Shown here: piece by piece, positions 10,910-21,700 of the stretch
Layout of the letters: each line of letters starts with the position of its first letter
How positions within the stretch are numbered: position 1 is the first letter of the stretch
Assembly (NCBI GenBank): GCA_025667525.1
Contig: CM046880.1
Span: 595,981,895 to 596,045,894, forward strand
Length of the DNA: 64,000 bases
Origin: Glebionis coronaria
Taxonomy: Eukaryota > Streptophyta > Magnoliopsida > Asterales > Asteraceae
Direction of reading: 5' to 3'
Made by a program: the position numbers and the translations under genes
Notes under the pieces: generated by a model
Told to the model about the DNA's origin: nothing
Database searches by the model: none
The model's input: the letters and a program-made list of their open reading frames with translations, nothing else

Positions 10910-12040
10910 TTTTTATCTATGAAAAACGCCAAATTTTGAAAACCAAGTTTTTCTAAAATACTTAAAATTAAATCATGAGCCTTTTAGAATATCACTGGAT
11001 CATCATAACACTAAGCAATATGCCTTAACGAAGGATTACGAGTTAAATCAAGATCGAAAAGAACCGAAACGGACAAACGACTACTCGTAGAAAAACGGCA
11101 AAGTGGAGAGAATTCAAGGGAAGTGAATCAAGACTAGGACCAATGCTCAAGGGATTAATGACAATCTTCAAATAGTGGTAACGAAGAGCTTGTGTCATAT
11201 ATAGTGGTTTAAGACGTACCTTTGCGGCGAAACGTTAAACGGCTTTGGTAATGAATAAGCACAAAGCAATTATTCAAGTATAGACTAAGATCACTTTCAA
11301 TAATAGTCTTAGTCTAAACCAAAATATGAGCAAGGTATTAATTCACTTTCTCTCCCACAAAGGGCCTACTAACCGTATAGGTGCAAACCATGGAAATCAT
11401 GCTTGATACTTTAAGCTTCTACTAACTCACTCTACATCACCATAGTGAGTCAAGTATCCAAGCAATGAAGGTTTGAGAGGATAAAAGAAAAGAAACACAA
11501 ACCACAAATAAATGTCAAGGCAAGGATGCCGAGAACAAGCACATAGTCAGGTAATGATCAAAAGAATGATCAAAGGGCGTGTGGAAGAACGAAAGCGTAC
11601 CTTGGCCACAAAGAGCAATCCATGAAGGAATAAGTGCTATGCCCAATCAATGACTATGATGAGTACTAAGTCTTAAAGGACTAGTATCATTCCCAATCAT
11701 CTTGGTATCATCATTCAAAGATGTTAAAGATCAATGAAGATAAGTCTTCTACAAGTGCAAGTAACTCAATCCACAACCAATTAAGTGATTGATCTTCATG
11801 AGTACCTACACAAAGCAAGATGCAAACTAGTAGATACATTTCAAGAGTATATCTAAAATGCATAAAGGCTACTAATCTTAAGTGGGATGCAATATTATCA
11901 ATTAAAAGACCTATTTTCAAAGAAAACATAGTTTTGACCAAAGAGAAACTTTAGTATAACTCGACCTTCTAATTTGAGGAGACAATGGATCGATCCAAGT
12001 TTCAAAGTACAATATACTTCAAAGATCTTGAGTGACCATC
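10910..12040 (-). other. 5' leader of element A, non-coding
   Basis: About 1.1 kb between the first module and the primer site with no ORF I can support. The same leader occurs in element B (27937-28954), where it shares GAAGAGCTTGTGTCAT, GGTTTAAGACG and GGGCCTACTAACCGT. That conservation shows it is an element leader rather than host DNA. Confidence 0.7.
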
Positions 12041-12052
12041 GCTCTGATACCA
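12041..12052 (-). promoter_or_regulatory. Primer binding site of element A (tRNA-iMet)
   Basis: Plus strand GCTCTGATACCA, so the element strand reads TGGTATCAGAGC, complementary to the 3' end of initiator tRNA-Met. It is 2 nt from the 5' LTR end, as expected. Confidence 0.92.
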
Positions 12053-12054
12053 AT

Positions 12055-13573
12055 TGTAGAAACTAGAAGGGGGGGGGGGGTTGAATAGTTTCTCTTCGAT
12101 TGGTGACCAAATTAAAATTACTTTCAATTTGGTTTGTACCAAAACTATCTTTTACTTGAGGCTAAGTTGCATAATGAGTAGGTTCAATTCAAATTCACTA
12201 GCAAAGATAATAGGTAAGTGTAATGATAATGAAATAAGTAAAGAGTAAGGAAGGAGACAACCTAGTGGGAAGACACCAAGATTTATAGTGGTTCGACAAC
12301 GAGGCTCTATCCTCGTTTCTACTCCACTCCTCGAGTACACCTACTCGAGATTTCTACTATATCCACAAGCTCCCTTCTCGGCGGAGAAAACCTTACATCT
12401 TTGCTTACATTATTTTCCGACACTAAGTTAAATGTCGAGACCTAATATTTAGCTAGGACCAATCTACACAACGTTGCCTACTTCACAAGTTAACGACACA
12501 AGGCTAGATGTCGAGTTCTAATCGAAAGCTAGAACCAATCTTCACGACTCTTCACTTTGAAGCTAAGTGAGAACTTCACACAATACAACTAGTCACTTTA
12601 TAGTTTAGTGAGAACTCACAAGACACAACCACATCACTTTATAGTTTAGTGAGAACTCCTAATCAAATCTATTACAACTCAACTAGACCTATCCAAGTAC
12701 ACACATGTAGCTTGGATTTACACAACACAAATCCAAGCAAACACATATGCAATGGATGTACACAACAAATCCAAGTATCCACAAATAACTTGGATGAACA
12801 CAACTAGTCCAAGTATTCATAAATACATTGGATTGACCTAAAACAAAAAGGGTATCATGATGAATATGACTAGCTCATAGATTCTTCTTTATCACAACAC
12901 TAGTGAGTGAGTGATCTTCTCATTGGACAAGGTAAAGTAGGGGATCAAGAGGATAATCATATGTAAACATCCTTAATAATTTAAGTGATCATTTACTAAT
13001 GATTATGCTATAGAAAATAGAAAGAGGGCTGAGAAAAACGTCCAAGAGGCTTACTGGAAAATGAGATTTGACCCACTATTTAAAGGAGACAAAGTATAAC
13101 GGATCTATAACGGCTAGCTGTGCGCAGTACCTTATCTCACCCCACGGTTCCATATCGCTAAGGAACCGCGTAGGTACTTAAGGTACCGCCACTAGACTAC
13201 GCTCCGTTTTTTGTCTTTTAGTGGGGTGGGAATATCTAAGGTATTTGAAACCTTCAAAGGATATTCTAACAGCATTTGGGATATGCTATTTTCAAATTTT
13301 CATTTTCTATTTTAATAAAACATTTTCTAAAAAAGAAAGTTTATTAAAAAGTCTTTTGTCATATTAACAAAAGTGAGTTTTAAGGATAATCATTTTGATG
13401 ATCACTAAGTATGATTAAGAAAGGTTAGTGATATGATTATTACCTTGATGATAATGTTAGTTAAATAATTCATTTTGTGTTTTACACTAAATGTGTTGTA
13501 TGGTTTGTTGTGATCAAAACTAAGAAAGATTAGTTAACACTAATAATGTTTTTAGGCATCACTTGCATTAACA
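12055..13573 (-). repeat. 5' LTR of element A
   Basis: 1519 bp, TGTAGAAACT...GCATTAACA on the plus strand. It has a G12 tract near its PBS-side end and the palindromic module at about 13119-13190. It is flanked by TSD GTGAT at 13574-13578. It is very similar to the LTR at 4765-6248, which suggests a fairly recent insertion into B. Confidence 0.9.
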
Positions 13574-13636
13574 GTGATAATCTTCCAAGATTGCTTAAAA
13601 TTTATTGACTCAAACAACTAAAGTACAAAGAGTGCC

Positions 13637-14204
13637 TTAGTTGGAAAAGGAAGACGACGAAGCATCATTTGAAGTTTTGTTCACGGGAACGAAAACTTTG
13701 AGAGGAGGTCGAGTGAGGAGTAGTTCAAGAAAATTTAGCTTGTCATAGATATGAGCAAGTTCAATTTGTTGAAAACGGCAACAAGCACACGAGGAACCAT
13801 GATGCAAAACAAAGTCGTTAGATGGGGGAGGTCCATCAAGATTAGAGTTTGGTGGGGAGGGATATAATGGATAAGAAATGTTTTCACAATGCCTAGTGAG
13901 GTTAGGGAAAGAATTTAGGTCATTGAGTTGAGGAGAGTTGAAAGGTTTAGGTGGTGGTGGAAGAATTTCTTTTTCTCCGGTAATTGGATTTATAGAGTAA
14001 GTCTCATTCCAATATTGAATCGGAGAGAAAGAGGAATTCTTGGAGGATTTTGAAGAAGAAGAATCATGAGGATTCTTGTTTTTTTTTTATCCAAATGGGT
14101 TTGACCGAGATTTTTGGTTTCTTTGAAAGCTTAGAAGAGGAAGCTTTAGGTTGAGAAGTTTGTGACAAAGAAATGTCAAGGTTAGAAAAGGAAGAATTAG
14201 GCAT
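13637..14204 (-). pseudogene. Element B ORF3, CxCC-motif protein (frameshift at an A10 run)
   Basis: The start MPNSSFSNLDISLSQ at 14204 matches A's ORF3. The frame passes KPKISVKPIWIKK and then shifts at a run of ten T on the plus strand (about 14079-14088). Beyond the run another frame carries FSPIQYWNETYSINPITGEK, LTRHCENIS and VLHHGSSCACCRFQQIELAH, ending at the stop at 13637-13639. It is about 190 codons in all. The conserved end HHGSSCACC supports a real domain of unknown function. The homopolymer shift could be decay, a sequencing error or, less likely, a slippery site. Confidence 0.6.
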
Positions 14205-14385
14205 TGTGAGGGATGAAGGAAAGAACTCCCAAAAGAGAAGAATTTAAAGAAAATAGACAAGGCAAAGATTTGAAATGAAAAAGAAAGGTTTTAGAGAATG
14301 TTTAGCCAAATTGGGTAAACAAAGAATCTTAACCAAAACAGTGGTCAAAGAAGAAAGACCAAAAATAAGCCAAAATCAACCTTAC

Positions 14386-14470
14386 TGGGCGTGGTTCCTT
14401 AAAGAGGCCCACGGTTCCATATCGATATGGAACCGCCTGGAGGCTTGAGAACCGCGTCCAGTGGACTGCA
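14386..14470. repeat. Palindromic module upstream of ORF3 (element B)
   Basis: Contains GGCGTGGTTCCTTAA, CCACGGTTCCATATCGATAT followed by GGAACCGCC, and GAACCGCG. About 185 bp upstream of the ORF3 start, like its counterpart in A. Confidence 0.8.
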
Positions 14471-14962
14471 AAACCAGATTTTCAAAAGTTTTGGACAAAG
14501 ATAAGACTTTTTTAAAAATTTGCAAATATTGGATTTTTACCTCTTTTAGAACTAGAGTATGCTAGGGTTGCATAAAAGCAACACATTCACAAAGTATGTC
14601 TTGACAAAGGGTGACAAAATATTTAAATACCATTTTGGTCCAATTTTAAGTCAACTTTTTAGAGGTTGTAATAGATTTAGGTTCAGTTTTAAATAAATTG
14701 AAGTTGTTTAATGTGATCACATAGATTAAAGCACATAAAAGCTAAATCTATAAAGCATCCACATGATAAAATCATGAGGGAAAGAAAAGGAAATACAAGA
14801 ATTAAAAAAGACAATTAACTACTACAAAGATAGCTAACAACTAGGTCTTGAGTTCATAGTTCTCTTTTAGCTTGATCTTCTTTTGAAAAGCATGTTAATT
14901 TTAAAGTCCATCATTTATCTCCTAGGAGGTGGAGGATTAGCAAATAGGTTCAACAAGAAGCT

Positions 14963-15535
14963 TTACAACTTGATGTGAGCCCCAATCATTTCCAACATTA
15001 GGATATCAATGAGGTGAAAGTTTTTCAAGCAACAAGGACAATTAGTTCCATTGTGCATGAAAAAATCAAACAAGCGTGGATCACCCAAGAGATAGGAAAT
15101 GGGAACACCCAAGAGAGGGGTGTTGGTGGTAGGAGGATGAGGAGAATGCATGGTATCCAAAGGTGAAATAGGTGAGATGGGTGAATTTGGTGGAGTGAAG
15201 GGAAGAGGCTAAAAAACAAAAGGAATCCTTTGATGAGGTTGTGGTTGAGCATTCACATTTAAGGGAGGGCTAGAAATTAGTGGAGAGGAAAACTCATTCA
15301 TCCTTGATTGGAATGAAGAGGAGGTAGAACCATGAGAGTGGTTAGTACCATGGGTTGAGTTTGTTTGCCAAGAGGCAAGTGGTGGTGAAAGTGATGAGGA
15401 GATGAGTATAGGTGAGACTTCATTTTTAGGTTTGAAAGAAGATGGAGAACCAAGTTTAGAGGACTTGAGATTCACCTTAAGACTTCTTTTGGATGAAGAT
15501 GTTTTGGAGGAGTTGGAAGTTCTAGTGGATACCAT
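14963..15535 (-). pseudogene. Element B ORF2, Ser/Pro-rich CxCC protein (one in-frame stop)
   Basis: The frame from MVSTRTSNSSKTSSS (15535) to 14963 is 191 codons with a single TAG at 15209-15211. Conserved with A are PKNEVSPILISSSLSPPLA, STHGTNHSHGSTSSSFQSRM and the end LLGDPRLFDFFMHNGTNCPC followed by CLKN. The HxGxxCxCC motif is therefore kept in both copies. Low-complexity Ser/Pro-rich N-terminus, no recognised enzyme domain. It is a useful guide to the intact length of ORF2, about 190 residues. Confidence 0.65.
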
Positions 15536-15764
15536 GGTTGAATGTTGAGGTTAAAAGAAGAGTTGAAGGGATGAAGAACACAATCAACAAAATAGGGTTT
15601 AAGAAGAGAAGGGGATGATCCAAACTAGTAATAGGTTAAAATCATTTTATGTGAACAATGAAATTAGGTAGCCTAGTTTAGGAAAGTGCAGGTTTTTGCA
15701 AAAGTTTTATCAAAGTTTTACACATATTAAAGAAAACAGTGTAAAGTAAAGATTCTGTTGAAAC

Positions 15765-15840
15765 AGGGTGGTTCCTTATGTAGGTCCGCGGTTCTTTATC
15801 GCTAAAGAACCGTGGGTTCGATATGGAACCGCGACCAGAG
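15765..15840. repeat. Palindromic module upstream of ORF2 (element B)
   Basis: Contains GGTGGTTCCTTATG, CGCGGTTCTTTATCGCTAAA followed by GAACCG, and GATATGGAACCGCGACC. About 230 bp upstream of the ORF2 start. Confidence 0.8.
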
Positions 15841-16105
15841 GAGTCTGAAAAAGGCACTTCCTTAAACTTTTGCTAGCCCAGATTTTATACTAAGGTTTAT
15901 CAAGGCAAAAAGAGCTAATAATTAAAGACTAGGAGGCTATCTAAACATATAAGATGCAAAGAGCCATGAAAATCAAAAAGTCGATACCATGAATAACTAG
16001 GATTAAAATACTAGGTAATCCAAACACAACTTGTTAGTTAAAGAATACACAACATCCTAAGAATAGAGATAAGAGAAGAGATAAAGAACAATAATCCATA
16101 CATGT

Positions 16106-17171
16106 TTACACACATGTTAGTCTCACAAGAGTGATATATGTCATTCGTCTATGATCATTTCCTCCTTGCCTTGATTCACTTCTGATTCGATCCTGAAGAT
16201 GAAGATTGAGACAATACTGATAGTCTGAATCAACCTCTAGTGAAGACAATTGAGAGATAGTTGATGACAAATCATACCGAGAAATGAGAGAATTGTCTTG
16301 AGAGACATTTTCATCTTCATTTGAGTCATGTGTGAGAATTGAAGGGACATTTCCTTCAATGGGGAACATGACTCGAACCACGGAGTGAAAAAAGGAAGGA
16401 TTAAGAGGAGGATGATCAAGGAGAACTCTCTTAAGAAGCCGTGAGAGAATCATGTCATAAGGAAGAGTAAACTGAGATCCATTAAGAACAAATCTTATCC
16501 TTTTAGCAATGAAAAATGCAAGGTTGTATGGAGTAGTGGTAACAACACAATACAACATATGTGCAAGACAAGCAGGCACATGGTTGCGATCACGAACCAA
16601 ACACATTGCATTTTTCCTAATGATTTCGGCCCAAGGGACCATGAAATCACTAAGATCGCTAGTTAGTAATTCACAAGGAGTGAGAGCACGAAATTCTCTT
16701 TCAAAATTACCAAGGATAGGATGTTCACGAGGTGAAGCAAGGGCACGAATGATGGCCGAAGCTGAAGGAATCTGTCAAGTAATGCACATCAACAGGGGCC
16801 GATTCTAAGTGGTTTACACTCCAATCATCGGTGAACCTACATTCACCTTCGTATGGAACTCCGAGAATCTCACCAAATTCCTCGAGAGTGTATACAAAGG
16901 TTTTCCCCTTAATGGAAAATCTTAAAGATAAACCATTGTTGATGTGTATTAACTTAAATGAGTTAAAGAATTCCATGAGGAAAGAAGGGAACATTGGCTC
17001 ATCAATATTAAGCAAACAATCGAATCCAGTGGTACTGAATATGAATCGAATGAAATCAAGTCCACGAAGGTTAGAAGGAACAATACGTCCTTCATGGAAA
17101 CAACGAGACTCGAGATTATGATAAGTGTTTTGAAAAGAGCGAGATTGATTAGTCAACGAAGGATTAGGCAT
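16106..17171 (-). pseudogene. Element B ORF1, plant transposon-associated protein (frameshifted)
   Basis: Two overlapping pieces (17171-16725 and 16642-16106) align with A's ORF1. The blocks are RCFHEGRIV, GFDCLLNIDEPMFPSFLMEF, YTLEEFGEILGVPYEGECRF, then VPACLAHMLYCVVTTTPYNL and AFFIAKRI. One frameshift at about 16770-16785 separates them. The TAG that interrupts A's copy is absent: B reads RFVLNGSQFTLPYDMILSRL through that point. The C-terminal third is Ser/Asp-rich, with VDSDYQ and RIRSESR shared. Same family call as for A: Transposase_32-like, function unknown. Confidence 0.7.
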
Positions 17172-17907
17172 GTATCTTCTAGGGAGTAGATGGTCATTTT
17201 GATATCATGTGGTCATGATGAAAGTACCTAAAAATAACATATAAACATATTTCTCCAATTACTCATATGTTATATATAAACCAAAAATCAAGGAAAGCGA
17301 GAATGTGTTTTATCAATTTCTTGATAAATCAAGGTTTAATCCTTGTCATTCTCATATTCACAATGTAGCCATTTCATTAATGATCAAAACATATGAACTA
17401 TGTAAAATCAACAATGAACTAGAACATTGGTTTTTCAAAACAAAGTTTTTAGGTAAGCATTTAACAATGCCATTACCAACTTGTTCATAGGTTCATATCA
17501 ATTTCATCAATCAACCAAAAGATTTAGTCAAAATTCGGATTTGTTTTACAAATGGGTTTTAGTGAAATCTCTATGAATATGAACCTAAGGAATCATAGTA
17601 ACAATACTATGTCAACTCTTATTCCTAGTAAGGTTCAAATTCAATGTCAATTTTAAAAATCCCCAATTATGAATGTATGAACCCTAGAACAAATTAGATG
17701 AAATTGAAAGAAATAACTTACAATTAATTGATCTTGGATGATGGATGAGTGAAACCCACGAACTTGAATCAATTAATTCGAGTAATTGAAGGTTTTAGGA
17801 GATTCAACAATACTGGAAAAACACAGAAAAATCGTCTGCTGTGTGTGAAGGAGAGAGAAAGAAAAGTTTGAAAAAGTTATTTTAAAAAAACTGGCGCTCT
17901 GACAAAA

Positions 17908-17990
17908 GCTACCGCCCGCGGTTCCTTATCGATAAGGAACCGCGCCTTTGAGCCGCCGAGATAAAGAACCACCTATAAAAAAAAGATAAA
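17908..17990. repeat. Palindromic module upstream of ORF1 (element B)
   Basis: Holds the best palindrome of the family: 17917-17944, 28 bp, CGCGGTTCCTTATC followed by its exact reverse complement. A 24-bp duplication (AGATAAAGAACCACCTATA) follows at about 17960-18002. Confidence 0.85.
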
Positions 17991-18266
17991 GAACCACCTA
18001 TAGAGGCAGTTTTTTATCAAAGAAAAACGATGAATTTTTGAAAACCAAAATTTTTAAAATACTTAAAAATATATCTTAAACCTTTTAGGATATCATTGGA
18101 CCACCACAACACTAGATAATAATGCCTTGTTGAAGGATTACGAGTTGAATCGAGATAGGAAAAGACCGAAATGAACGAACGACTACTCGTAGCGAAAAGG
18201 CAAAGGGAGAGGAGTCAAGAGAAGTGAATCAAGACCAAGAACATTACTCAAAGGACAAATGACATT

Positions 18267-18559
18267 TGATAGGTGTGTAAACACCCATCCTTTTACCACT
18301 TAATTCGGGCTAAAACGAGACCAAAACACGTATTTAATATCATTTGTTTGGAATTATGCGTGGTTTTTGTGTTTATTGTGTTTTCAGAGCCAACCGGATA
18401 AATATTGAAGAAAACATGGGATTGCACGGGTTTTACTGAAGAAAAAGACTCAAGATAAAGTCTATTGTCCAAGAGATGCAAAAGATTTGAAGTCACTGGG
18501 CCTATTTGAAGATTTATCGAAGAAAAGGACCAAAGATGGAAGATTTATATAAAGTATCA
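18267..18559 (+). repeat. 5' LTR of the Athila element, internally deleted
   Basis: Starts TGATAGGTGTGTAAACACCC and matches the start of the 3' LTR almost base for base for about 285 bp, to TTTATATAA. It then jumps to the terminal GTATCA. At 293 bp it is about 1255 bp shorter than the 3' LTR. Most promoter and R/U5 sequence is lost, so transcription from this copy is unlikely. Confidence 0.9.
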
Positions 18560-18561
18560 AA

Positions 18562-18579
18562 TGGCGCCGCTGCCGGCTC
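18562..18579 (+). promoter_or_regulatory. Primer binding site of the Athila element (tRNA-Asp type)
   Basis: TGGCGCCGCTGCCGG starts 2 nt after the LTR end. It matches, with one or two differences, the complement of the 3' end of plant tRNA-Asp, the usual primer for this lineage. Confidence 0.85.
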
Positions 18580-18770
18580 TTCTCGTTAAGATCAAAAGTT
18601 TTTTGTGAGAAATTGGATTTTGGGATCCGTTCCCCGTGAACGTTACTTTTTCAAAAATATTCAAAAACAACTAAAAAATATAAAATTTTCAAAAATCCTA
18701 AAAAGTAAAAAACAATAAAAACCAAAAATATTTTTGCTTTGTTTTTCTTTGTTCGTTCTTTTGCAGGTGT

Positions 18771-21700
18771 ATGCGCACTCGATCCACGTCTTATCAAGAG
18801 CCCGAGCCTCTCGATAACTTAGACATGGCTGGTGTTCAAAACAACAATAACATACCACCTCCGAACAACAATAATAACAACAACAATCCACCTTTCAACA
18901 ACATGAATAACAACAACAATGAGCACCTTCCGGATAATCGCCCAATGATCGAATTGCTGCAAGCTCATGTTGATGGCAACACGGATCCAATTGTCATTCC
19001 TCCAATTGCCGCCAACAATTTCGAGCTAAAGTCAGGCTTTATCCAGATGGTATCCGCTCAACCATTCTTGGGACGCCACATTGATGACCCACATGACCAT
19101 ATCAAGAGATTTCTACAACTCACCAACACGGTCAAGTTCAATGGAGTTCCACAAGAAGTGATAAGGTTACAACTTTTTCCCTTTTCTTTAGAGGGACAAG
19201 CCCGGCATTGGCTTGCTAAGGAACCGCCACAGAGTATTCTCTCGTGGACGGATTTGGAAACAAAGTTTATCAACTACTTTTTTCCACCCTCTCGTACTAC
19301 CGCTTTGCGGAATGAGATTATAAACTTTGAACAAAAGTACGATGAGTCATTCAGTGAATCTTGGGATCGTTTCAAAGATCTTTTAAGAAAATGCCCACAA
19401 CATGGTTTTACCAAAGTACATCAAATAAATACTTTTTACAATGGTTTAAGCATGAGTGACCAAGATTCACTGAATAGTGCCTCAGGGGGTAATTTATTGG
19501 CTAAGACTTCCAATGCTGCTTGGGATATCATTGAGAACAAATCTCGTGTGCAAACCAAGAGTGTTAGGACCAATGTTGCTAGTGCTAGCACTAATGACAG
19601 CGACAAGCGATTAGACAAACTCACTACGCTTCTGGAAACGCTTGTCACCCACACCGTCAGCAACAACAACAGCAACAACGCCAAAAATGCACAAGTGAAC
19701 GCTGTCAGCCAACCTTGTGAGATATGCGGTGGTCCCCATTCTTACACTACTTGTACCGCCACCCAAGATTACCCTGCTGAGAATGTGAATGCGGCATATG
19801 GCACCTACCAACAACCTGCTTATCAAGCTAGACCTCAAGGTGACCGTAACTTGCTTAGCTACCGCAGCAACAACTATCTTTCACCACCTGGCTTTCCTCC
19901 AACCAACCCAAACCAACAACAAAACCTTAACCGCCCTTCTCAACAACAACAACAACCTCGACAACCATACATCCCACCTCACAAGCAGCAACAACCACCT
20001 CAACGTAACAATCAAGTATACCAACAACCCGCTTACCAACCACCTGCATACAATGCTCCTTCCAACCAAACCAACACTGCTTTACACCAAGAGGTCGCCA
20101 CCTATATGAGGACCAATGATGTGATAGTGGGAAATCTCCAAGAAGAAGTGCGCAACTTGAAGGCAGATTTGGTCAAGCAAGGAAATGATTTGAGAGCTGA
20201 TATGAGAAACACGTTGGATAGCCAGACTAATGATCTGAGGAACATGATGGCTAGTTTTTTCCAAAGTAGTCAACCCTCTTCTTCGGGTACTCTTCCGAGT
20301 AACACCGTTGCGAACCCAAGAGGGGAGATGAAAGCAATCACTACTCGAAGTGGTAAAGGTACCAAGGAACCCGAGCTTCCTATGCCTCCACCGGTGGTTG
20401 TGACTAAGGAGAACGAGTCGCCTGCTCCTATTCCTCCTCCTTCCCCAATTTCTCCACCTCTTCTTTCTACCCCTCCTCCACCCGTGCTTGTGAGTGATCC
20501 TATTCCCTTAAAGCCTTCCTCTTCTTCCAATATACCTTATCCTTCTAGGTTGAGGAAAGAGAAGCAAAAGAGCAAGGATGATATTCAGGTTTCGAATTTC
20601 CTTAAAATGTTCAAGAAACTGAATTTCAATATCTCCTTCGCTGAGGCTCTCGCTCACATGCCCAAGTATGCCAAAATGTTTAAAGATCTTCTGAGCGACA
20701 AGGAAAAGCTCCTCGATCTCGCCAACACCCAACTTAATGAGAACTGCTCTGCAGTGCTCTTAAGGAAATTGCCAATCAAGCTTGGTGATCCGGGTCGTTT
20801 TCTTATCCCTTGCAATTTCCCGGGAGTAGAGAATTGCATGGCCCTAGCCGATCTAGGTGCCAGTATTAATCTCATGCCTCTAAGTGTTTGGAAGCAATTA
20901 TCTCTCCCAGAGCTAGTCCCCACCAAAATGACTTTGGAATTGGCCAACCGTACGGTTGCTTATCCAGTGGGGATAGCCGAAGATGTCATTGTAGGAGTCG
21001 ACAAATTCACCTTCCCTGCCGATTTTGTTGTCGTCGACTACGAGATGGACCCACGTGTGCCACTCATTGTTGGTCGTCCATTCTTGAGGACCGGTCGCAC
21101 TCTCATTGATGTTGAAGCCGGTGAGCTTATCATGAGAGTGGGTGACGATAAAGTAGTCTTCAACATGGGAAAGTTATCTAAACAACCTTCTTCTTACGAG
21201 AATGTTAATTGTATTGACGTTCTTGATGAGGCTTGTGAAGAACACTTCAAGGATGCTTGTAAAAACATTCCTACCTCTCTTCCCAATGTTGAGACCGTTT
21301 CCTCTATCGACTCATCACTATCTCTATTTGGAGAGAGTGATTTCCTTTGGAAAGATTTGGAAGCCAGCCTAGGAGATGTGAAGCAAGACAATGACGATTC
21401 TACTGCCACTTGGGATGAAGACCTCAGTTTCATTGCAAACCTCCTCAAAGAAGACAATCCTTCCCCTCCATCTCCCACTATCATTGCTATCGAGACTCCG
21501 ACTTTGAATACGCATCCCGTCGACAATCCTCCGGATTTGGAACTTAAGGAGTTGCCACCCCATCTTGAGTATGCATTCCTCGAAGAAGAGAAGAAGTCGC
21601 CAGTCATCATTGCTAAGGATTTGAAGGATGAAGAGAAAGCCCGACTTGTCGCTGTGTTGAAAGATCACAAGACGGCTATTGCTTGGAAGATTTCAGACAT

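Larger units (their letters stand above)
4765..13573 (-). mobile_element. Non-autonomous LTR element A, structurally complete
   Basis: An 8.8-kb element with LTRs at 4765-6248 (3') and 12055-13573 (5') and a perfect TSD, GTGAT (4760-4764 and 13574-13578). The primer site is at 12041-12052 and the polypurine tract at 6249-6263. It is inserted into element B, a relative. The 5.8-kb internal region has three minus-strand ORFs (10148-9081, 8488-7798, 7080-6625), each preceded by a copy of the GGTTCCTTATC palindromic module, and no pol domains. The PBS, repeated PPT-like tracts and GC-rich palindromes resemble Sirevirus-type copia elements, so it may depend on such an element in trans; that is inference. 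Confidence 0.9.

Noticed and set aside
12041..12052. tRNA-like sequence at GCTCTGATACCA and similar sites
   Set aside because: Only 12 nt match a tRNA 3' end; these are primer binding sites, not tRNA genes.
16509..17121. Plus-strand ORFs opposite ORF1 of element B
   Set aside because: They are antisense to the conserved ORF1 protein.
18293..18496. 67-residue minus-strand ORF, identical at 26410-26613
   Set aside because: It is antisense in the two Athila LTRs; the identity reflects LTR duplication.
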